DNA of 43,205 bases from CAJXZP01 sp041563475. GTDB lineage: Bacteria > Bacteroidota > Bacteroidia > Flavobacteriales_G > Salibacteraceae. Every line of letters starts with the position of its first letter. Position 1 is the first letter of the stretch. The notes beneath the pieces were generated by a model. That model saw only the letters and a program-made list of their open reading frames with translations, had not been told where the DNA came from and ran no database searches. The stretch is from the NCBI GenBank assembly GCA_041563475.1, contig JBFFMY010000022.1, positions 1 to 43,205 on the forward strand, read 5' to 3'. Below, in pieces: positions 1 to 6,617 of this stretch. The translations under genes and the position numbers were made by a program.

Positions 1-40
1 AAAGATACGTAGTATCGTATGTGTTACTGGTTTTTAGCCC

Positions 41-141
41 GTGTTCTGTGACCGTAGCGAAGCGGGGTCAACATAACACGGAGGCGTAGCCGGGACGTTG
101 CAGTGCAATGCGAAGCGAGAGCGTAGCTATTGCACTGCAAC
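41..141. repeat. Two hairpins with related GC-rich loops
   Basis: Two inverted repeats follow each other. The first pairs 41-53 with 65-78 imperfectly (GTGTTCTGTGACC against GGTCAACATAACAC). The second pairs 97-109 with 129-141 perfectly over 13 bp (GTTGCAGTGCAAT). Both loops contain the string GCGAAGCG, and GCGTAGC occurs between the hairpins and again in the second loop. The region is much more GC-rich than the genes beside it. No gene is visible from 1 to 270. The function is unknown; recombination-site or cassette-junction DNA is one possibility. Confidence 0.6.
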
Positions 142-157
142 ACTGTATATGTATAAT

Positions 158-167
158 GTTGCGCAAC
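158..167. repeat. 10-bp palindrome within imperfect fold 155-247
   Basis: GTTGCGCAAC is a perfect palindrome. It is followed by CACAAA at 171-176, which can pair with TTTGTG at 224-229, and by a final GCGTTGC near 237-243. The overall layout is an imperfect fold across about 90 bp. Confidence 0.4.
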
Positions 168-270
168 AGACACAAAGTATATAAAAAATTGCTAGTTTTA
201 GCTAAACCAAAGTTTGTTGCGTGTTTGTGTACATAAGCGTTGCATTAAAATAAACAGGCCAAAATTTTTC

Positions 271-480
271 TTAGTTATCCTTGGAGTTACGATCGGAAAC
301 GTCTTTTTCAATTAGTTGAATTATTCCAAAAATTACAAACCCAACAGCTAGTATTATCAATACCCACTTTAGTACTTTTACTAGGTATTGTGAATGTTCA
401 TTAACATTTTCAATACTAGTATTGGGAATAACATCCTCAAGCCCACCAAGCTTGAATGCTTCGATATATCCATCATTCAT
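271..480 (-). CDS. Small single-pass membrane protein (69 aa), unknown
   Basis: The 69-aa product has a polar N-terminal half and one strong hydrophobic segment at about residues 36-57 (VLKWVLIILAVGFVIFGII), followed by a charged, Asn/Asp/Lys-rich tail. It is predicted to be a single-pass inner-membrane protein. Its ATG lies inside the last codons of the upstream 116-aa gene (8-nt overlap, ATGAATGA), which suggests translational coupling and supports it as a real gene. I do not recognise a family. Its place as the last gene of the mobile element suggests an accessory function. Confidence 0.55.
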   Translation of the reverse strand: MNDGYIEAFKLGGLEDVIPNTSIENVNEHSQYLVKVLKWVLIILAVGFVIFGIIQLIEKDVSDRNSKDN

Positions 481-823
481 GCTTGAAAATTTTTATTTTT
501 CGATTCTCTGTAAGGCAGTACGCGAATTCGTATACACAGATATATTTTATTCCATTTTTCATCAAGTTGTTGGTTTGAATGAAAAAATCAAAACCAGCTC
601 CATTCAGAAAATCGACACTCTTAATGATTTCTTTTTCTTGGCCTAAAATGGTTTTTAGAATATTTCTGTTTTTATCGAGCTTTTTATCTGTATTAGATTT
701 CGCCTTTCTCTTCTGGGAGGCTACCTGATTGTTATACATAATTTGAGTCCTTCTTGAGGCAAACTTTTGATTGGTTCTTTTGGGAGTAAACACCTCCCCT
801 GTGAGCGGGTCTTTTCGTTCCAT
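473..823 (-). CDS. Mobile-element hypothetical protein with basic N-terminal half (116 aa)
   Basis: The N-terminus (MERKDPLTGEVFTPKRTNQKF) reads DPLTGE.F.PKR.NQ.FA, a pattern I associate with short conserved proteins of Bacteroidota integrative elements; their function is unknown to me. Residues 1-60 are rich in Lys and Arg, as expected for a nucleic-acid-binding segment. The C-terminal half is mixed alpha/beta in character, with one Cys in VYEFAYCL. The gene overlaps the downstream 69-aa gene by 8 nt. About 200 bp of non-coding DNA separates its start from the DUF3987 gene, so it may have its own promoter. Confidence 0.6.
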   Translation of the reverse strand: MERKDPLTGEVFTPKRTNQKFASRRTQIMYNNQVASQKRKAKSNTDKKLDKNRNILKTILGQEKEIIKSVDFLNGAGFDFFIQTNNLMKNGIKYICVYEFAYCLTENRKIKIFKHE

Positions 824-963
824 GGGTTAAGTTTTTTTCAAATTTAAAACAATTTGAAACTGATAAAAAGTAGATTTACAGCAAGTTAATTTATATTAAC
901 GCAACTTAATATAAATTTTAATAAGGTAAATTTGATTCAAATTAATTCAATGTAGAATTCAAT

Positions 964-1014
964 TAGGATTTGTAGGATTTGTAGGATTCCCATCCTAAAA
1001 TCCTACAAATCCTA
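964..1014. repeat. 17-bp inverted repeat built from AGGATTTGT units
   Basis: Perfect 17-bp arms, TAGGATTTGTAGGATTT at 964-980 and its complement at 998-1014. The left arm and spacer hold three tandem copies of AGGATT spaced by TGT. It lies just beyond the stop codon of the DUF3987 gene and could be a terminator. The internal iteration and the related repeats at 3006-3033 equally suggest a binding site for an element-encoded replication or recombination protein. Confidence 0.7.
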
Positions 1015-1022
1015 AAGGGGTA

Positions 1023-2330
1023 TTACTTTTTGGTTTTTCTATAGTCATTCTGCCTTTGTTTAAACAGTAGCTCATGATTAACGAAATGTTCCAAGTATTT
1101 TTCTGCGGTTTTAAGATTGATGCTTAATCCTTCAGCGACTTTGTCAGCAGTTCTTCTATTAAATTGGCCAGGCAGGGAGTTATAGAAATTCGAGCGTTCA
1201 GGGTGGTTGCTTTCTAGTTTTGAAAATTTCTGATAGGTGTAAACAGTGGAGAACATTGATTTGAAGTATTCTGTTAGTTTAATAGCTCCTTCCATAGATT
1301 CGTAGCTGATATCATTGATGTAAACTTTTTTAGAAACATCGTTAAGGGCTTGAATAATTACACTTAATCGTAAACAAAGCGAATCGGTTTTCGATATGTA
1401 CGCTGTAAACTCCTGATTTGTTTCTGGGTTATTCGTATCATCCACATTGTGATTAAACCATTGGATAAAGAGTTCTCTTGCATCTTGACGCAAACTCAGT
1501 AAATAGGGTATTTCCTGTCCATTAGAGTCTGTTTCCAATTCAATTTCAAAGAACCTTGACATAACGTTTGAATATTCTTGAATCAGTTGTGAATCTAGCT
1601 CCCCTTCAGCCCATTTAGGTTTTTGTAAGATGGGCGGAAAAACAAATTGCATTCGTTCTACAAATCCATTATTACCTCGATCTTCAGAAAATAGAACTTT
1701 TAGAACTTTGGGCTGAATTGTGCCAATTACCGGTATGAAGGGGCTATTTATATGGATGATCGGTTTATTCATTCGATTAATTTTTATGGGCTTATTGCTA
1801 TATGCAGACAGCCAAAATTGTTCATCCGACCCCTTACGGTATCTATTGAAATCCTTTATCCATGAGGATAATTCGTCTTTATACAAGCCAATTCCATGGG
1901 GGTTATTACTATGAACATGGCACATGGCTTCAGGCGTAATGTCATTTACTAATAGTTGTTTAAAAATTGGCTCAGGTTGTGAAGCCTTTTCTTGCTCACT
2001 AAGTTGTTCATACTCCTGTTTTTGCTCGTAATATTTCTTTTCAAGTTCCTTTTCTCGATCTAGAACGGGTTTTAGTAAAAATGAGATTGGATGGCTCTTA
2101 TTTACTCCAGGCCTACCAACAAGTGCGAGATATAGAATAGGGGATTCAATCCATCCATTTTTTGCTTTTAGTTTATGCGTATTTCCTATAAGCAGGGATG
2201 TGACGAATAACAGTCCTGCACCTAAAAAATCGATAGGAAAATTCAGGGTTTCATTTGTTTTATTGAGAAAATTTTGTAGGGATGCAGGGAATATTTCAAT
2301 GGGAAATGGTTGTTGGGAATTAAGGCTCAT
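1023..2330 (-). CDS. DUF3987-family P-loop protein (replication-type)
   Basis: A 435-aa protein of the DUF3987 family, which is common in Bacteroidota mobile elements and often described as a primase/helicase-associated ATPase. A Walker A-like loop, GRPGVNKS, is at residues 72-79. A probable Walker B or acidic segment, GLYKDELSSW, is at 148-157. Between them lies a Glu/Lys/Gln-rich stretch at about 89-118 that is likely coiled coil. The C-terminus (about 375-435) looks like a small winged-helix module (RRTADKVAEGLSINLKTAEKYLEHF). The start overlaps the 113-aa gene upstream by 11 nt, so the two are probably translated together. The likely role is replication or maintenance of the excised element, inferred from the family and its neighbours only. 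Confidence 0.8.
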   Translation of the reverse strand: MSLNSQQPFPIEIFPASLQNFLNKTNETLNFPIDFLGAGLLFVTSLLIGNTHKLKAKNGWIESPILYLALVGRPGVNKSHPISFLLKPVLDREKELEKKYYEQKQEYEQLSEQEKASQPEPIFKQLLVNDITPEAMCHVHSNNPHGIGLYKDELSSWIKDFNRYRKGSDEQFWLSAYSNKPIKINRMNKPIIHINSPFIPVIGTIQPKVLKVLFSEDRGNNGFVERMQFVFPPILQKPKWAEGELDSQLIQEYSNVMSRFFEIELETDSNGQEIPYLLSLRQDARELFIQWFNHNVDDTNNPETNQEFTAYISKTDSLCLRLSVIIQALNDVSKKVYINDISYESMEGAIKLTEYFKSMFSTVYTYQKFSKLESNHPERSNFYNSLPGQFNRRTADKVAEGLSINLKTAEKYLEHFVNHELLFKQRQNDYRKTKK

Positions 2331-2661
2331 GGATTATTGGAATTATTGGGGTGTTTATTAATATAAAGTTTTCACAATCTGGTTTAGTTCTGAACCGGAT
2401 TTGGAACCCTGAAATTTGTGGGTCTTGCGTGGAATGGTAAATCATGGTTTGTTCAATCTGGGACCATTGCTCATACCATTTCATTTCGGAAATCGAATCA
2501 TATACATTTTGTAATTGTCTAATGAGCTCATGATTTTTTTCGATTTTCTTTTGGATATGGTATGAATCGTTTGTGAGCTTTAGCTGATTAAGTGATGTGG
2601 TAAGGTCATCAATAATAACCTGTAATAAATCAAGTCCTACTGTTTCTGTTGTGCTTTTCAT
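2320..2661 (-). CDS. Hypothetical mobile-element protein (113 aa)
   Basis: The 113-aa product has a helical N-terminal two thirds (residues 1-65, heptad-like Leu/Ile pattern with DLLQVIIDDLTTSLNQLK) and a C-terminal part that looks more beta. No family is recognised. It sits between the HTH gene (9 nt away) and the DUF3987 gene (11-nt overlap), so it belongs to one transcription unit and may be a partner of the DUF3987 protein. An adapter or regulatory subunit would fit the position, but nothing in the sequence proves this. Confidence 0.6.
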   Translation of the reverse strand: MKSTTETVGLDLLQVIIDDLTTSLNQLKLTNDSYHIQKKIEKNHELIRQLQNVYDSISEMKWYEQWSQIEQTMIYHSTQDPQISGFQIRFRTKPDCENFILINTPIIPIIHEP

Positions 2662-2670
2662 AGGCTTGAT

Positions 2671-2952
2671 TTATTTGGGGTTTCTTTTTGAGAGTTTTCC
2701 TTCTCTCAGGGATTGAAAAACTTCTGATTTATCGAAGTATACTCGAGAATTCATGTGCATAGGGTTTAAGATATTTTTCTTGCACCATGAGTTGATAGTT
2801 ACCAAACTGACTCCGAATATTGCCATGAGGTCATGTCTGGTTAGTAGGGTTTCTTCAGCTTGTTTGGAAGGCTGAATTTTGGAAAGTGCTTTTTCCAGTC
2901 GCTCATCCATTAATTCGATGAGCTCATCTTTAGTTAGGACAATTGTCGCCAT
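2671..2952 (-). CDS. Excisionase-like helix-turn-helix protein
   Basis: A 93-aa protein with an HTH_17/MerR-like excisionase domain at about residues 35-85: LLTRHDLMAIFGVSLVTINSWCKKN, then a beta wing (RVYFDKSEVFQSLREGK). The first 30 residues are a charged helix. Small proteins of this kind in integrative elements act as excisionases or as repressors of the integrase module. It lies in the same orientation as the integrase, and its promoter region (2953-3031) contains the AGGATT-type palindrome, which makes that palindrome a plausible binding site. Residues 86-93 are basic. Confidence 0.75.
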   Translation of the reverse strand: MATIVLTKDELIELMDERLEKALSKIQPSKQAEETLLTRHDLMAIFGVSLVTINSWCKKNILNPMHMNSRVYFDKSEVFQSLREGKLSKRNPK

Positions 2953-3005
2953 TATTTTAGGGTTTTTTAATTAATGGGACAAAAGAAGTAAGTTAAGTAA
3001 AGACG

Positions 3006-3033
3006 AATCCTATGACATAGGATTCATAGGATT
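3006..3033. repeat. AATCCTATG palindrome plus extra CATAGGATT copy
   Basis: AATCCTATG (3006-3014), a single A, then CATAGGATT (3016-3024) make a 19-bp palindrome. A second CATAGGATT follows directly at 3025-3033. The AGGATT core is shared with the inverted repeat at 964-1014, and the site lies in front of the excisionase-like gene. It is a candidate operator or iteron. Confidence 0.6.
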
Positions 3034-4006
3034 ACTCATGTAAATTTTTTTTTAGAATTTTTGGAAAGGTAGTTGGGTATATTGACAAATTGCTGTGGAG
3101 GGATTCATCTTCATAATCATCAAATAAACTGAAATTTTCCTTCAGGAATCTTGTAAATCGTTTTTTGGGTATTGAGTTTTTCGCGAATTTGTTCCAAAAC
3201 ACATAAACAAAATAGCGCAAGTGGGCCCCTTTAAATTGGGGATTTACATATAGTTTTTTTATTTCCGCTTTTGGATTAAATCCACTAAAATTTGAACGTA
3301 ATAAATGAAGGACATCTTTCTCATTCATAAATTGCATCTCATTTTCTGCCAAATAATTTGAAAGCTTCATAAAATAGGACTCTATTTCTTTTGTGCTTAA
3401 ATCACATTTGATTCGAGTATCACTAATTGAATTTTCAGGGGAATCATTTTGAGGAAATTTAGGTTCTTCATTTCCAGAAATGGAGTTTCTATATTTTTTT
3501 ACCCATTTCATTATGGCTTTTTTCCTTTTCCCAGTATCTTTAATAGGATTATAACGTTTGATTCTTTCAAAGACCACAAATTCAAGAATATTTGGAAAAT
3601 CGGACTTTTTTTCAAAGTCCTTTGCTTGGAAATCCAAAAACGATTCCATTTTGAAAAGATCCACAGAGGCAAGGCCTAATGCTAATACGTTAAAGTAATA
3701 GGTATCCTTCGGATAAATTATTAACCCGTATCCAAAAGCTAAGTGAAAGTCTAAATCAATTTCATAAGAATTACTGTATTCTCGAATTTCCTGTAGCAAA
3801 TCCTGTAGGAAGGTTTTTTGTTTTGATTCATCTTGGAGGCCCTTTTTTAGACCCGTACCTACATTGAACTTCTTTTCAATGTTGAAGTAGTTTCTAATTA
3901 CATCCAAGTCATAGGGTTGTGATACAAATGTGAAATCATATTGATTTTCACTGATTAAAAGAGGCGTTCGTTTCTCTTTTCTTTCGTGTGATTCTGATGG
4001 TTTCAT
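3032..4006 (-). CDS. Unknown mobile-element protein (324 aa)
   Basis: A 324-aa soluble protein with no signal peptide or membrane segment. I do not recognise the family. Visible features are a basic N-terminus (MKPSESHERKEKR), a hydrophobic central segment at about 90-125 (FHLAFGYGLIIYPKD, FNVLALGLASVDLF), a Lys/Arg-rich stretch at about 155-175, a polar linker rich in Asn/Ser/Pro at about 176-200, and a C-terminal helical region with LRYFVYVFWNKF. It lies between the integrase and the excisionase-like gene, 33 nt from the integrase start side. Genes at this position in Bacteroidota elements commonly have element-specific roles, but none can be assigned here. Confidence 0.6.
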   Translation of the reverse strand: MKPSESHERKEKRTPLLISENQYDFTFVSQPYDLDVIRNYFNIEKKFNVGTGLKKGLQDESKQKTFLQDLLQEIREYSNSYEIDLDFHLAFGYGLIIYPKDTYYFNVLALGLASVDLFKMESFLDFQAKDFEKKSDFPNILEFVVFERIKRYNPIKDTGKRKKAIMKWVKKYRNSISGNEEPKFPQNDSPENSISDTRIKCDLSTKEIESYFMKLSNYLAENEMQFMNEKDVLHLLRSNFSGFNPKAEIKKLYVNPQFKGAHLRYFVYVFWNKFAKNSIPKKRFTRFLKENFSLFDDYEDESLHSNLSIYPTTFPKILKKNLHE

Positions 4007-4039
4007 TATAGCGGGTTCTATTTTTTCAAATGTAGTGGT

Positions 4040-5338
4040 TTAAACGGCTTTTAAGAAGTTTTGCTCTGAAAAAAATCCGTGTTTTGCTATTCGAAGCGCA
4101 GTTTGTTCTTTGGTTACTTTAATGTATTTCAAAAAGGCAGATTCGGTTTTATGACCGCTTATTGCCATAATGTCTATGGATTGCATTCCCGACAAGTGGG
4201 CATTAGTGCAAAAAGATCTCCTAGCCGTGTGAGTTTTGATTAGTTCATATCGTTTGAATGCTTTTGTGATTTCTTTTCCGCCTATCGTTTGGGTCACATG
4301 TTCCGTGGCATTGATTTTAGCTTGTTCACCTACTAATTTGATGAATTTGTTGATGTGTTGTTCCGGCATTTTTTTAGGTGGGTTTCCATTATACTTCTGT
4401 AAAATATTGGACACAATGGGGTGTAAGGGTATTTTTACAACTGCTCCGGTTTTTTGTGTCTTTACATTTAGTATTAGAGTTTCCCCGTGAATGCTGATAT
4501 TCTCTTTTTTTAGATTGTTGTAATCGGAAACACGTAGTCCGGTATATGAGCCAATTAAAAATAAATCTCGGGCTCTATCTAAATTGGGTTTGTCAGTTAG
4601 GTTTAGGCTGGCAATTTTATTAAGTTCATCCAAGGTTAAGTAGATGTTGTCTGATTCTTCCTTTAGAACTTTGAATTTTGAGCTTTGGAATTGTTTGTTT
4701 GTGGTCAAATTTTGCTCTAGAGCCTCGTTTAAGAACGTTTTAAGCGTTTTTATGTGTTTGCCGATATAATTCATCGAAAGATCATTTTTATTGCCAAATT
4801 CGACAAAATCATAGTAAAAGTCTAGAGTAATTTTTTCAAAGTTGATTTTATAAACTTCATTGTGGAATCGCTTCAGGAAGTTTTTGGAGGTTTCATAGGA
4901 TCTTATCGTTTGGCTTGAAACAGGTTTTCCAGTTCCGTGGTGAATTTGATTTTTGGCATTATGAATAAACTCATCAATAAAGCCAAACAAATCTTGAGGT
5001 ACTTGTGGAGATTCAAAGAAACTTTTGAATATTGATTTTGCTTTTTCGTTTGAGAAGGCAATGCCTGAGGATTTAAGGATGCTGCATTCTTTAAGAATGT
5101 ATGCTTGTAGTTCATTGAGTTGGTTGTTTATTTCATCTCTGTCGTGAATGGAACTTCTATTTTTCACTCGCTGGGTTATTTTGTTCCAGTGATCAGATGA
5201 AATTTTCCAACCCAAGGAGTTCTTAAAATCTACAGATCTTCCTTGTCTAACTCGGATGTAAATAATAGCATTTTTCCCAGAAATTTGCCTGCCATTATTC
5301 AATCGAAATTGAACCGTAACTGCTGATTGATTTATCAT
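4040..5338 (-). CDS. Tyrosine recombinase / integrase
   Basis: A 432-aa site-specific recombinase of the Bacteroidota phage-integrase type. The N-terminal arm-binding domain covers about 1-110, the SAM-like core-binding domain about 115-215, and the catalytic domain about 233-425. The catalytic residues are all visible: Arg269 (SYTGLRVSD), Lys296 (TQKTG), His370 and Arg373 (HTARR), His396 (ISGHKT) and Tyr405 (FLKYIK). It should therefore be active and would integrate and excise the surrounding element. Three 10-bp and two 12-bp tandem repeats directly upstream (5366-5421) are good candidates for arm-type or regulatory binding sites. Confidence 0.93.
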   Translation of the reverse strand: MINQSAVTVQFRLNNGRQISGKNAIIYIRVRQGRSVDFKNSLGWKISSDHWNKITQRVKNRSSIHDRDEINNQLNELQAYILKECSILKSSGIAFSNEKAKSIFKSFFESPQVPQDLFGFIDEFIHNAKNQIHHGTGKPVSSQTIRSYETSKNFLKRFHNEVYKINFEKITLDFYYDFVEFGNKNDLSMNYIGKHIKTLKTFLNEALEQNLTTNKQFQSSKFKVLKEESDNIYLTLDELNKIASLNLTDKPNLDRARDLFLIGSYTGLRVSDYNNLKKENISIHGETLILNVKTQKTGAVVKIPLHPIVSNILQKYNGNPPKKMPEQHINKFIKLVGEQAKINATEHVTQTIGGKEITKAFKRYELIKTHTARRSFCTNAHLSGMQSIDIMAISGHKTESAFLKYIKVTKEQTALRIAKHGFFSEQNFLKAV

Positions 5339-5365
5339 TTTTCAAAAGTATACTATTCGCAAAAG

Positions 5366-5421
5366 TTAGCCCACATTTTAGCCCACATTTTGGTTTATTC
5401 AGGTTTACTCAAGTTTACTTA
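5366..5421. promoter_or_regulatory. Tandem repeats upstream of the integrase
   Basis: TTAGCCCACATT occurs twice back to back (5366-5377, 5378-5389). It is followed by three adjoining 10-bp units, GGTTTATTCA (5392-5401), GGTTTACTCA (5402-5411) and AGTTTACTTA (5412-5421). They start 28 bp from the integrase ATG. The likely role is binding of the integrase arm domain or an accessory factor; this is an inference from position. Confidence 0.55.
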
Positions 5422-5521
5422 AAATCATATAAAGGATTGAAAAACAGCGTGTAAAAGTAAAAAAGGATAAAGTTGAAATTACTTGAATTAAGGGAAATGG
5501 GGTCCGCTCGAGACCTCAGGT

Positions 5522-5559
5522 AAAAAGCCTCATTAGTCAACTGACTAATGAGGCTTTTT
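5522..5559. terminator. Strong bidirectional terminator
   Basis: Perfect 18-bp arms (AAAAAGCCTCATTAGTCA and its complement) around a 2-nt loop, with A and T runs on either side, so it can act in both directions. It probably marks the chromosomal side of the element boundary. Confidence 0.85.
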
Positions 5560-5597
5560 CGTTTCAGAAAGAATTGCAAAATTTCCTATAGCGGTTC

Positions 5598-5617
5598 GTC
5601 CCGATAGCTATCGGGAC
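5598..5617. repeat. Perfect 20-bp palindrome
   Basis: GTCCCGATAGCTATCGGGAC is its own reverse complement, and GCGGT/ACCGC arms (5591-5595 and 5616-5620) offer an alternative outer pairing. I recall this CCCGATAGCTATCGGG core as recurrent in Bacteroidota intergenic DNA. Confidence 0.75.
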
Positions 5618-5674
5618 CGCTTGAGACCACGGAAGGATAAAACTCCAATCATTTTTATGTTATCCAAAACAGGC

Positions 5675-5698
5675 AAAAAGTGTTTTTGAGCACTTTTT
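5675..5698. terminator. Terminator-like hairpin
   Basis: AAAAAGTG (5675-5682) and CACTTTTT (5691-5698) form a hairpin with an 8-nt loop and flanking A/T runs. No gene directly upstream explains it. Confidence 0.45.
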
Positions 5699-5932
5699 CA
5701 AAACAAAAAACCCATACACGCGATAGGGGGTTGGGTTTTGTCACTGATCGTAGGTTTCAATATGGAAAAGGGTAGTAATCCTAATCGATTAATGCCTCTT
5801 GTTAAGCTTTAAATGGATCATTGTCATCTTCGACTAAAAAATTTCGCAAACTCAATTCTTTTACCCAAAACCTATTTATTGCTATGGAAAAAATCTAAAC
5901 CATTCTTTAAAAGGAAAGAGGAAGCTTTTATT

Positions 5933-6057
5933 TGTCACTTCGAGTGGCCAAAGTGAAACGGAGGTTGTATCGAGAAGCTATTAACCCTGCCTTTGTTCTT
6001 GATACAATTTCTACGAAATCACTCGAGTTCTGCTGAACGTAGTCGAAGTGACTGACA
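5933..6057. repeat. Dispersed imperfect palindrome, copy 1
   Basis: The left half TGTCACTTCGAG and the right half CGAAGTGACTGACA are complementary, and the interior has CGGAGGTTGTATCGAGAA pairing with TTCTTGATACAATTTC. Related copies lie at 6320-6417 and 9938-10036. All are non-coding. Confidence 0.75.
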
Positions 6058-6064
6058 GCTTAAA

Positions 6065-6160
6065 CGAGTCACTGTTTTACCACCTCACCTTTTCACTAAG
6101 TAAACGCGTCACTGCATCACCGTATAACTACCTAACCGTTTCACCGAATAACCACGTCAC
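6065..6160. repeat. 8-bp-periodic degenerate array, 12 units
   Basis: Twelve consecutive octamers fit NNNN-T(C/A)AC: cgagtcac, tgttttac, cacctcac, cttttcac, taagtaaa, cgcgtcac, tgcatcac, cgtataac, tacctaac, cgtttcac, cgaataac, cacgtcac. The last two bases are AC in 11 of 12 units, and the fifth base is T in all 12. The first four bases vary freely. A period of 8 argues against coding. Confidence 0.75.
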
Positions 6161-6244
6161 CACCCGCTTTATTCCGTTTTCTATACTATTCACAAGTTTT
6201 TGTACGTAGCTAATGATCAACAAATAACTAGGTGCTCATACGGG

Positions 6245-6277
6245 GATACTCCGTAGATGCCCTGTACATACCCCGTA
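6245..6277. repeat. Three 11-bp tandem repeats
   Basis: GATACTCCGTA (6245-6255), GATGCCCTGTA (6256-6266) and CATACCCCGTA (6267-6277) follow without gaps, with a decayed GTTACTCGTA next. An inverted TACGG lies just before. Confidence 0.65.
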
Positions 6278-6319
6278 GTTACTCGTATAGTTTTAAACTA
6301 ATGGTCAAAGAACTGCGTT

Positions 6320-6417
6320 TTTGTCATTTCGAGTGACCGTAGCTTCGCGGAGGTTGTATCGAGAAAGACGGTTGCAGCAAGCTGTGTTCTCGATAAATTT
6401 TTACGAAATCAATCGAA
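6320..6417. repeat. Dispersed imperfect palindrome, copy 2
   Basis: It begins TTGTCATTTCGAGTGACCG and contains CGGAGGTTGTATCGAGAA with the partner GTTCTCGATAAATTTTTACG, then AATCGAA. The centre differs from copy 1, while the flanking arms are conserved. Confidence 0.75.
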
Positions 6418-6581
6418 TTAACCCCACCATTTTCTTTTTTGAATGCTCCCAGGAAAGAACGGAGCACAAAAATGTGAAAATTGAAATTCCATAAGGGGCT
6501 CAGCCATTTTCTAGTAAAACCGAAGAAAACTTCACATATAATCCTACTTTACGTACTAAAATCGAATGATAGGAGTCACTT

Positions 6582-6617
6582 TTTGCGTTAAACTCAATTG
6601 GTAATTTGCGTTAAACT
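6582..6617. promoter_or_regulatory. Paired 13-bp direct repeats, candidate operator
   Basis: TTTGCGTTAAACT occurs at 6582-6594 and again at 6605-6617, a 23-bp spacing of about two helical turns, roughly 100 bp ahead of the thioredoxin-permease operon. It may be an operator for a regulator encoded elsewhere. Confidence 0.5.

Larger units (their letters stand above)
1..5500 (-). mobile_element. Integrated mobile element, left end possibly outside window
   Basis: Seven minus-strand genes run in one direction from a tyrosine recombinase at the right edge. They are the integrase, a 324-aa unknown, an excisionase-like HTH protein, a 113-aa unknown, a DUF3987 P-loop protein, a 116-aa protein with a basic N-terminal half and a 69-aa membrane protein. 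This gene set is typical of small Bacteroidota integrative elements. No relaxase, coupling protein or conjugation gene is visible, so self-transfer cannot be claimed. The right boundary is inferred to lie between the integrase promoter and the strong terminator at 5522-5559. The left boundary was not found, and attachment sites could not be identified. Confidence 0.7.

Noticed and set aside
32..5385. TTTTAGCCC at 32-40 and in the integrase upstream repeats as attachment-site direct repeats
   Set aside because: The match is only 9 bp, the right copy is part of a 12-bp tandem repeat, and nothing else around the two sites matches. Chance is a sufficient explanation.
5707..5739. AAAACCCA/TGGGTTTT hairpin as a terminator or riboswitch
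   Set aside because: Only 8-bp arms around a 17-nt loop, and no gene next to it would use it.
6065..6160. CRISPR array
   Set aside because: The repeated part is only about four bases and the period is 8 bp. There is no repeat-spacer structure of normal size and no cas gene in the window.
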